From positions 588,718 to 652,717 of the forward strand of contig NC_020170.2 of NCBI RefSeq assembly GCF_000224145.3: DNA of 64,000 bases, written 5' to 3'. The notes below the pieces were generated by a model. It had not been told where the DNA came from, made no database searches, and saw nothing but the letters and a program-made list of their open reading frames with translations. A program made the translations under genes and the position numbers. Shown piece after piece: positions 1 to 10,700 of the stretch. The DNA is from Ciona intestinalis (lineage: Eukaryota; Chordata; Ascidiacea; Phlebobranchia; Cionidae). Positions within the stretch are counted from its first letter, which is position 1, and the number at the start of each line of letters is the position of its first letter.

Positions 1-1
1 A

Positions 2-361
2 CTGTCCGCAACATCCAACCATTTCATTCCACAGAACGGAATTTCCCCACCTGTCAGCTACGTTTATCATCATCCAAGCCAGTTCCCAATGCTCAACGGC
101 GGCCCCCCACCTCCCCCGGTGATGCTGCCACCACCTAGGCAACTGATGCAACCACTGATGAAACCAACCACCGATCCGAATACAACGAATGGAGTCGAAA
201 GTGTCGCTGAGTCAACGCAGCAAGTCGTGCCTGTTGAAGAAGCTACTATAGTTGAGTTGGAGCAATGCTTCAAAGAAAATGTTCAAATCGAAGAGAAGAC
301 TGAAATAAAGAAGTCAGACCAGGTGAACGGATCAGATGCGCAAGCAACATGCGTGGCTTGA
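2..361 (+). CDS. C-terminal exon of an unrecognised proline-rich protein (partial, runs off the left edge)
   Basis: An open frame enters from the left edge (codons from base 2) and ends at TGA 359-361, giving about 119 residues. The first half is rich in Pro, His, Tyr and Ser, with a short polyproline run (GGPPPPPV) and a second PPP; the last 60 residues are acidic and polar with many Glu, Thr and Val. No fold, signal peptide or membrane segment is visible, so this looks like a disordered C-terminal tail. A pyrimidine-rich stretch ending in cacag at 30-34 could be the splice acceptor of this exon, as the frame is open and in phase 0 there, or the exon may be longer. An antisense frame over the same bases is a shadow. 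I do not recognise the family; a better call needs the upstream exons. Confidence 0.6.
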   Translation: MSATSNHFIPQNGISPPVSYVYHHPSQFPMLNGGPPPPPVMLPPPRQLMQPLMKPTTDPNTTNGVESVAESTQQVVPVEEATIVELEQCFKENVQIEEKTEIKKSDQVNGSDAQATCVA

Positions 362-3300
362 ACATTGGCTTACTTGCATTTTATTCCATCATTGCTAATG
401 CATGATTATCACTTGGTATGCCTTACATAAATTTTATTTCTTTTTTATATTTTCTACTCACACATGTGCTTTGGGCTGCGCACCATACACACCCACACCA
501 CTGCAAATCAGCAAGTTATTAAACCAAGCTTATGCGCAACACGCCATCATCTTCAAAGCAAGGTGCTAAAATAAAAATAAAAAAACGTTTACTTTTACCG
601 CCAATGTTCGTACTTTTATTTTATAACGGATGACACCAACGTCCGCCCTTACAATTAATCCGAGTTGGTAACACGTCGTTTATTGCGAGCATAACATTAC
701 TACATACAGCGGGGTTTAAACGCTTCGCTATGCAACATACGTTATGGCCGGATGTAGCTGATTCGAGTGACTTCCTGCCAATAGCAAACCAGGCTTTCGC
801 ACGACGCCGTATGCTTTGTAGACTTTAATGCAAAACAAATAATACTCAAGTGAACCTTGATGAACCAGCTCATGTTAGATCGTCTTTTATTGGATTCAAA
901 TGCTTTGACAAAAGCAACAATTTCTCGATAATGAAAGCTAAATCTGGTTAACTGTTAACTTACGTAATATGCAAGACGCTTAACGACGTGTAAAGCATTT
1001 TCGGTGCCAATTTAAACGTTTCTATGATTTTCTCGTGGCAGAACAATAACAACGCTCACAAGTTGGCGTCACGGAGCAACAGGCCTTCGGCGTTTAAATG
1101 TCTGAACCAATCAAAATGGTTGAAACATGTGTCTTCATCCTTCTCGATTATTACCACCGCTATGCTTATTCACGTCGCTCTACGTAATGTAATGTGACGT
1201 AACACTAGATCAATGCCCTACATGTGCAATGCGTGAAAATACAAAACGCAACAGCGAAGCTAGTCCGTAATGGAAAAATCTAAAACCTGTCTTAACATAA
1301 GTTAAAAAAGAATCAACCAAGCAATTTACTGACGAGCTACGCTGTTCCGTGATCACTACTTTCCTTATTACCAATATTTAACGCTTGTATATATATATAT
1401 ATATGTGTTGCTTACATTTCTATAATATGCACATTTTTCGCGTTGCATTCCGAGGCCTTTACAAATAGCCCGCTATCTTGTTCCACGTGTCTCAGGCAAA
1501 CACTAAACATGCTTATAGACATTTATTTTGTACAGACCGCTTGTATTATAGCACATAAAGCTAAAGTGCAATTATTGCTCCATTTATAGATTAAATTCAA
1601 TTGTACGAAACAATTAATATTACAATATATTTTTGCAGTACGTTAAAGCACATTAACTTTTAACACTTTTTTTATCAAACTATTTACACATTATATAAAG
1701 TTAGTTTTGCACTGTATTGTAGCAGTAGCGATATAAAAACCATCCTTTGCGTCGTTTTAACCTCTGCAGCATTTTGCTATTTTTGGTCGAGCTGTTTTTT
1801 TTAAACTTTGCCAAAAATAATTAGATTTCAGATTTTCTCGGACCATCACTAAACAATCTGTTATTTTGCTACCGAGTGTTTTATTGTTGTTGTTTTTTTC
1901 ATTCTGTGTTGTTACTGTTGTTATCTGTGGTGTGTTTTTGAGACGTTGTTACTTCGCCTTTGCCAGTTCTCCCAAGTTCCCCCATCCACGTATAACACGT
2001 GTGTCTCATGTATATAACACTTTGTACATACCCTGTATTTGTCTTGTTTGCTTTTTTATTTAAACACATCATTACCAAACTAAAATCACTCTCGTTGTTT
2101 AGTGATTCGGGCACCCAAAGTGTATCACATTTCACAGTTGTACAACTACTCAAATTGACCAAAACCTATCGGTACATTTGTTCTGCACACAGTATCACAA
2201 ATAGCACATTTGTGCCGCATAAGCTTAACTGACTGCACGTTGTTTAGTACATAGTGGTGATTACTGTTAATACAACAAAAATTGTGTGAAAATTGCTCCT
2301 TTTTTATTTACCTGATTTTATATGTATTCACAACAATGCAGATAGGCGACAGTTCATATTTGCTTAACATAAAATTGACAATTTAAAGCCGGCAAATTAG
2401 GAGAGCTTAAAGGTTGGAAGATTCCATGATTGGGCGCGTGTTGTCCTACATTTAAAAATAAAAGTATATGACAGCTTTTTGGCGATAATACAAATTTGTA
2501 TAGTAGGGTGGGAAAAGATGGGACACCTTTTCATTACATTTTCTGTACCCATTTGGTAGTAAACAAAGAACATCCAAAGACCGTTGGTAATTGTTTAAAT
2601 CACATTTAAGATACTTGGGTACTATGTGCTTAACATGTCCTGTCTTCCCCCTTGGTACTCTTCCATCATACCTAATAAGTCACTTCATGGAAATATATTA
2701 AAAAGCATTTATTCCATCGATTCGCACACCTTTGTCAGCGCAGTGAAATAGAACGGTTAAAGCGGAACAAGAAGGTACAGTTCAAAATTCTTGTTTAAAT
2801 TGATTTATAAAGAAATTTCTTATCATAAATACACGTAAAAAAGACGAATTAATTTGTAGGTGTTGAAAATCCTATTTAAACATTCTGTTTTATGAGAATA
2901 CTGAGTTCGTGAGAATGCTGTCGAATAATACTGTAACACCATCGCCTACTTAATATGTATTGAGTAGGCCATGGTAACACTTTTCTTGTTTATCATTAAA
3001 TAGAGACCCGTAAAAATATTTTTTAAAACGCTCCCGCGCACCATCATTTCCCGCCCTACTATATGAATGTTACGGCATCGGGTCACTGGTTAGTCTATAC
3101 GATTTACAGAATTTTATTTGTAGCTTTTGACTTTTCACCTTTGATCCGTCGGCTTGGTTCGAATCATATAATATGACGCGAGCAAACCATACATAACAAA
3201 AATTGTATCCCAAATGAACCAAAGCAATAAAGAGAAGAAAATAACAAAATGGTGGTCGGTAAACACATTAATATGAAAATTCGTGTTAATATAAAAGTTT

Positions 3301-4270
3301 TTTAACTATAAGGTTACGTTTGTATATGTTTATATATCCAAGCGTAGGCGGGTAAAGCGTTGTTTAAATGCATAAACGCCGAGAAATTCAAACGATTTTT
3401 CAAAAATGTTAAGTCATTTGGTGTTAAATGAGGACATGAGTAGCGATCAGGTGTCTGTTACATTATTGAAAGATTTCTTCGAGGGTTGACATACTTTGTA
3501 ACCTCATTGCGTAGAGCAGATTCAAGTACCAACGACAATCACTGTTTAACAACAAGCTTTATGTCTTTACAATACACAGCAGATTGAAACTGACTTGCGT
3601 CTGGTTACAACCAAAGGCAAGCAAGGTTATTTGCATTCCAGGATGAGATATTTGCGGAAACACTAGAAGCTACGAAAGAACTGGCGCTCTATATGGCCCG
3701 TTGCACGCCTTGAATTTTGTATGGTACTTAAGTGTAATATCTTCTTGCAAATGGTTAATATTAACTGACGTTTGCTTTCGGTTTGACCGCGAGTAGAGAT
3801 GTCTAATATTTAACATATCTTTAGTATAAGAACAACCTGCTTGTAAATTAGTAGCCAATGAAACGATTTAGGAAGAAATATCAGATCAACCTTAATTTTG
3901 GTTTTATTACAATAACTGCGATAGGATATGTTACCAAATAATAAAATACTAATAAAAAATTATTTATGTTAAACATTTTTTTTTTAAGTTAAATAATGTC
4001 GTTTTTACGTTTGCTTTTAACTTTAGACGTTTTGTGTTTCAATTTGCTAGTGAAGAAAACTAATTAAATATTATTTTTTATTTATATGTAAGTAAGCTTT
4101 AGTTGTCGCATCCGCAATAAAAGTATACCTTTGGGTTATTGTTTGAGGAAAGCGTACGGGAAAGTGTTTGAGCTTGTTGTGTCGTAATAATCGAAATTCG
4201 ATTTAAATCCTTTTTTTTCTGTATTGAACAGACATCATGTGTCATGTCTGTATGGGTTCACCGTGGTGGA
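362..4270. other. Gene-free stretch: probable 3' UTR then intergenic DNA
   Basis: No coding exon is supported here. Overlapping AATAAA signals at 570-575 and 576-581 are good polyadenylation candidates for the left-edge gene. The rest is A+T-rich with a short (AT)n run near 1390-1403 and one degraded MITE copy (separate entry). Small open frames at 1866-2232 and 3670-3858 overlap each other on both strands and show no splice or family signal. Confidence 0.6.
2499..2662. mobile_element. Palindromic MITE copy 1 (right end degraded)
   Basis: It begins tatagtagggtggg and a gatgggacacc block follows, matching the left terminal repeat of the family; the right end keeps only a worn tcttccccc block. 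The body has the family signature (Ttggtagtaaacaaagaac). Confidence 0.6.
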
Positions 4271-4277
4271 ATATACT

Positions 4278-4592
4278 TTAGTCTCCGACTAAGGGTAGTC
4301 GGCGCTCACTACTGGTTACTGTGTTTTTTAAAAAATTGGTTACCGCGTTTTTTAAAATTGGTTACCGCGTTTTTTTTTAATTTTTAGACGGTGTAACTTC
4401 ATGTTTAGTCGGCCGACTAAATTTATATGAACCACTCTTAAAAAAGTTAGTCGTTCAAAATTTACCAGGAAAGTTTTAGTCGAGCGATTAGAAATGCAAA
4501 ATCTAATCTGGTCGCCGACCAGCTTAGTCGCTATATAGACGAGAAGACAACCCCGGCTCTCATATTTGTAAGGTGTTTGCTAATCTTAGTCG
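4278..4592. promoter_or_regulatory. Cluster of TAGTCG motifs just upstream of the claudin start
   Basis: Seven TAGTCG/CGACTA hexamers lie at about 4296, 4406, 4414, 4449, 4478, 4525 and 4587, plus an inverted TTAGTC/GACTAA pair at 4278-4292. Two of them form a perfect 18-bp palindrome at 4404-4421 (TTTAGTCGGCCGACTAAA). Chance would give well under one hit in this length. The cluster stops 35 bases before the first claudin ATG, so it may be a promoter element; it could instead be an unrecognised repeat. Confidence 0.35.
4312..4380. repeat. Three-copy tandem repeat, about 22-24 bp unit
   Basis: The block tggttaccgcgttttttaaa occurs three times with small changes (first copy has tgtg in place of cgcg) inside the TAGTCG cluster. 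Confidence 0.65.
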
Positions 4593-4626
4593 TAACTTTG
4601 TAGGTTAATTTGACGTAAGTTTTATA

Positions 4627-4737
4627 ATGGCAGTTAAACCTGCTTTAAGAACAGTTTTCTTTGGACTTGGCATGCTCATCTTCGTCGGCGTGTTTACCAC
4701 ATGTGTTTTACCATACTGGAAGATAAGCAGTTGGCAG
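4627..4737 (+). CDS. Claudin beginning A, first exon (TM1)
   Basis: 37 codons, ending in phase 0 at a gtgaag donor. It holds a hydrophobic TM1 and the start of loop 1 (LPYWKISSWQ), where the Trp in this position is a claudin hallmark. It is completed by exon 6550-6670, which also starts in phase 0. A tttgtag acceptor-like site lies about 20 bases upstream and may be a leader acceptor. Confidence 0.8.
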
Positions 4738-7700
4738 GTGAAGTAAAATAATAATAATTTAAACAGTTGTAGAAAAAATCCTAAAGGTTACTTGTGTATT
4801 AAAAAGTATATAGTTCAAGTTTAAGGTGTTTCTTCAAACCATCTTGATCGATAAGGATAAGGTAATCCTTTAGTTGGTGACCAGTCGATTTTGGTTTCAA
4901 AATGTTCTGCCCTCAACCCCAATCTATATTTTCCTTGTAAAAAGTGGGGGTCCGTGTGGAGAACTAACTTTGTCTATGCGTGAAAAAGAACTGTGCCCAC
5001 GTGTTTTCCAAGCTAGACATAATGAACTGAACAAAGTTCAGATTAATACACCAAAACCCAAAGTTACGCTGCTGTATTTAAAACAAAGTACGATCGTTAC
5101 GTCATATAGTAGGGTGGGGGAAGACGGGACACCTTTAGCACATAATATTTAAATATCCTTATCGTGTTTCAAACAATTAACAACGGTATACGGTAGTCGT
5201 AAGGATACGGATCTATAATACTTTTAATGTTCTTCTTATACTACCAAATGCGACGAGAAAATAGAATAAAAAGTTGTCCCATTTTCCCCAATCCTACTAT
5301 ATAAAATAATATGTTAAATATGCAGGTTCATGCATCACGGATCTTTGATTTTCTTTAATTCGCCGTCATAAAAATGCTGCACGTTTTTGTATTTTATCAA
5401 CAAAAAATGTGCAAAATGTAAGCTATACAGAAAGGTATATTACGTCACATACCGTTATTGACGTAATTCATATTGTTGTTGTGGCGTAATAAACCGTTAT
5501 CTTTACGTACGTCTGGCAAATTACGGTGGCGAAGCATGTTTTCGCGTATTTTAAGTTATATAAGGACGCTCGCGTTTTTCGCCCAAAAAATATACAGTGG
5601 GTATTAGTAAGAAACATTTTCCGAGGGCTAAGCAACATTTTGAAACCAAAATTGACTCTGGTCACCAGCTAAAGAATTACTCAACGATGAAGGATTTTTT
5701 TTAATTAAAGTATAATGACATCAGCAAAATTGATGGCGCGCAGATTCGTTGATGTGTTTAATTGTTCTTTGAATTATTAACTTAGCGGTATAGCAGAATA
5801 TATACATTTTGACGTCAAACGTGGTTTCGTTAATTCGGGAACAAACATAACAAGCTGCGCCTTATTATTCAGACAAACACCATTATCACAAAAATGCACA
5901 ACTGATATTAATATTAACACATGGCCTATTGCCCTTCTGACCTGGAATAATATTAGGTATAGGTCATGTTTAACTATTGTACGCAAGCTCATAGATAGGA
6001 GGCTAATGCTATTGTACTCCAAGTCTGTGATTCTTCTTTAATAATGTTTTAATCGTTAGATAGACGTTTACCGTGCTGTTTTCTGATCAATTTAAAGTTC
6101 AAAACTAGCGCCCCCTAATTCCTTTATCTTTCTGTTTACACATTTTCGAGTTTGAAATGACCAGAAATTTGGTTCAACACGAAGTTGATAGATTAACACG
6201 AATATATACAGCAGTTTCCAACTACTTTATAAAAATTGGTATTTGACCACTGTCCACTGGTGTGTTACAATCTAGTCCGTAGCTATGGCACAGTTAGTTA
6301 GCGAGTCTGCTTCTAACCCGGAGGTTATAGGTTTAAGGCTCGTGGCTGCTACCATTGCGGGTATGTGTGTTCTTGGACAAGACACTTAACGGCAATTGCC
6401 CCAGCTTAAGGGTCACTAATGGCGGGTCCAAGCAGTATAAAACAAAACAACCGACTGTTCTTGACCCGCCACGCGAGGGTAAATAAGTTACATTTATAAT
6501 TGAATATCAAATATATGAACGTTCGATAAATAAGCACTTTGTTCAATAGACATCAAGTGCCTTATACGGCAGAATGCCAACCTATGACGGTGTGTGGTGG
6601 CAATGCATGACTTTAAAAGCGGGTGGTTTTACTTGCAGTAACTATGGCAAACCAAGCATCTTTTTATCAGGTATGAATACTTCTTATATTTTGTTTGCCA
6701 TGTGAGAATGCTTTTTAGGGCCGGAAAAATAAATTGTATTTTTTCGGGACAGTTGTATAATAATAGTAGTTAAGGTGGGCAGCAACTTGTTGCGTAGCAA
6801 CCATCTTTAATAGTTTATATATACACTTATATGTCTAAAAATAAAATATAGTAAAGTGGGGTAGAACGGGACACCTTTAGCACACACCATCCGAATATCC
6901 ATATCGTGTTTTAAACAATTAACAACGAAACACGGGGGTGTGAGAATAAGTTTTTTTAACTCTTTGAATGCTCTTTGTTTACTACCACAAGGGTCGAGAA
7001 AATAGAATAAAAAGGTGTTCCATCTTCCCCCACCCTACTATATACAGTTTTTTTTTCCAAGCTACTTTTTTGTCTAGTTTATGTTTAGCATACCAAAACT
7101 TGTATAACATAAGATTTTACATACTATATACTTAATACGGTGGTTTTCTCGCCCTGTTACATGTGGCGCAATCATTATCGGTTCACGAAGTAACCGCGCA
7201 ACGCAAGTAAACCGTGTAACCATGCTGGCGTAGTAGCTACGTCACGTCGCAAATCGGGTAAGCTGGTCTTATACGAAAACTAATGATCATAGGTTTGAGC
7301 TCAGCGGTATCCAACTGTGAAAAACGTAAATAAAGAGTCAGATACGCTATGCTGAATTTACAGCACATTAATATTATTACGTATAATTAAGTTACCTATA
7401 GAGATGTAAAACCAACAGTGAGCGTGAAGAATGAACGTATAATAGTTTTTAAGAAACTAGAATAATGATATTAGTGAAGGATTGATTTGACGCCTATAAT
7501 GTGTATTTCCGCCATGTCTGTCACACGATATTGGCTCACTTTAAACCTTACAAAAAAACGCATTTAAACAAAATTGTAATATTATTAATATCGTCAATAT
7601 ATTATACATGATAACCTATAGAAGACGAGTTGTTGGTAATGTAAAATAATGGCTTCGTTTGGTGGAATAAACTCTAAAAAGAATCACGGAAGTAAAGGAT

Positions 7701-10700
7701 CCGCACTTTGCTTTCTTGTTATCATGTGGATGTTCTTTTATTTGCTCTTCTACGTCCTCATCTTTCCGGATTGGTGTCACAGCGCTTGGCAGTTAGAGGA
7801 AAACTTAATGGGAAGAGTAAAAAGATTTAATGGAATCTTCCTTCGATGTATAAGCCCTAAACAGGGGGCTTTCAAATGTGACAATTATGGAAAACCACTT
7901 CTGCAACAAGCCGGTAGGAGGTTTAATAATAATCTTTGAAAAAAAGTAATTTCTATTGTTAGTGATCTTATGTGAAACTAAGTATACTAAAGTATAGTAG
8001 GGTGGGAATGATGGGACACAGTTTCATTCTGTTTACTCGTCTCATTTGGTGGTAAACAAAAAACATTCAAAGCAATATAAAGCCGTATCCTTACGACTCC
8101 TATAAACCGTTGTTAAATGTTTAAAACACGATCAGGTTATTTGGATATTATGTGCTAAAAGTGTCCCATCTTACCCCACATCACTATATATATTGTAAAG
8201 CGTATATGTTATAAACAGATGATGCATAAAAGGTACCAACAATGTCGATCAAAGCCTATTAAAATGCGCGGTAAACTTAAAAATGTTGTTTATTATGTAC
8301 ATTTGAACAAAGATAGATTTAACAAATTACGGCAAAAATGATAATCAAAAACGGGGTAACGTCAGTCAATATTTAACGATCCGTTATTGAGATTCATCTG
8401 GGCAACGGTAGAAACATAACGTTGCTATGTCGGATTATCTTCTGTTAGTTTCATTTGTAACCTGCTGTAGTTGCTCTATGATCGAGATGAAAGCATAAGA
8501 GTTTAATGATATAGCCAGATGTTGCGAAAAGCAGTTGGCCGAAGAATGCAATCAAATTGTTATAAGGATCAAATAAAAATAATTGAGTTTTAGAGCAGTA
8601 ATATTTTGCTACCATTTAAGTAAGGCGCTTTTAAATTTACCAAATCTGTGCTGATCTTAGGTTTAAAACTGAATCCAGGTTGTTTAAACTAAATCACTGC
8701 AGTAACGTTACAAAAAAAAGCTTTTTAGTTTGTTAGATTGTATATAATAACCTACTAAAACATGGGTTTGCTTCACCAATTTGGCGCTGGATGTTTTGGC
8801 TTGCACATTCCAATCCACATCACGTTAATCTTCGTCACTGTGTTCCCGGATTGGAAACATAGTGCGTGGCAAGCTTCAGATCCATTGCTGGGTCGGCTGG
8901 CAAACTTCGGCGGAATTTGGTGGCGATGTTTCGCACCCAAGTGGGGAATATTTCTGTGTGATAATTACGGCAAAGTTGCAATCTATTCCACGCGTAAGTC
9001 AAAAAATAATATTATATATAGCCGCAACAGGTAAACACGTCATTTCGAACTACGCGAAAACGCGAGAAAACCACCGTATAGTTAACAAACTCTAGCGTGT
9101 ATTTCTGACGTATAAAAATGCATTGTGACGTAATATAGCTGACATCCAAGCGATGAGAGCATTGATGTGTATCGCCACCATCGCATCTTTTCTTGCCATG
9201 GTATGTTCACTGCTATCGCTTGACTGCACCACTGCGTTGGAAGCTAACACAAAACCAAAAAACATCATTACTATGGTGTCCGGCGTCTTCCATATAGTAG
9301 CTGGTTAGTTTAAGTTATGCATACATTTGACAAATCTGGTAGAATGCTTGAAAAGCAATAGAATATGTTCTTTCTTTAAATTGTACCAGGTTTGTCTTTG
9401 TATTTTTATATATGAAACGGAGTCACATAAACTGGTGCTGTGATTGCTCTCAAAAAGTGAACGTTTGTAAAACAAAATCGACCTTTATGTTTTTATAACT
9501 CGTGCAGCCACATTACAAGCACAGAGAGCGCTGATGGTGGTAGCTGTAATATCATCATTATTTGGCACAATAGTCGGTATGGCCAGTCTAAGATGTACCA
9601 CAATGATTAAAAATGAAGAAAAAACGAAGTCCTACATTGGAGTTGCATCTGCTGTGTTTTTTCTCTTGTCCGGTTAGATGAGCACGAATGATGTGCGTGT
9701 ATACAAAACTAATTCATGCATGTTAAATTTCTTGGATTCTCTTTAAACGAAACTACTTTTCAATTTTACTTTTAACAAAATTTGCAAAAGTGGCTTTGGC
9801 ACCATGAAAGCTATAAATGCTATATTATATTTGTTTCTTTTAAAGAGAATTAAGATGACGTCGCACATTTCAAGTAACTCCGACGTTACTCACCGACTGG
9901 TAATTTCCCTAATCTCAATTTTGTTTGCATGTTGTTTTTGCATGTACACACAGGATTGATGTGTGGAGGTGCTGTGTCGTGGTACGCATGGAGAGTGACG
10001 TATGAGTTTTACAGTCCTTTCTACCAAGAGAGGGAGTTTGTTTATGAGTTTGGTTCCTGTCTTTATATTGGATGGGTGTCTTCCGCTATTGGTAAGTTGC
10101 GGTTTTTTTTTGTTTGTATGGTCTGTTCCGGTTAGTTTTTTGTCGTAAGCGAGTCGCATAGTTTTGTAGCAGTCATATCCTAGCTTGTTGACATGAAAAC
10201 TTCTATACGAAAGACCAAATAGGGGTTTCCCCATTGACGAAACACCGTTCTGTGGTGATAAATTTTGTAATCCGGAAAATACGAACTATTTTTTTGTATA
10301 ATGATATTAAATGAAATCGTATTGTAAGTTTGAGAGAAAGCATGTGTGCTAAGGGTAATTGTTACAACACTTTCACCGGATCAAGCGGATGCAACATTCT
10401 ATAAAAACTGTCAAAAACAGCCGGCCTAGGGGCAGTGGCACAATATATTTTCTTATAATAGTGATTATAAGATATTGTAGCAATGGACGCCTTAGTTTTA
10501 TACCAATTGCAGTTAACATTATTATTTGCAAGTTGGGGTTTCCTACCCAACCCAATGCTTATGATCAAGACACCTGGCGTTTTTGTCTTGGCTGTTTGAA
10601 AGCTATTTACGTCTCTTGTGTTAAACCAGGGAAATTTGACTGGTGTTCCACAGAGAAACATATACAGACAATTTTTTAAGGGAACAGCTTGATGAACTAG

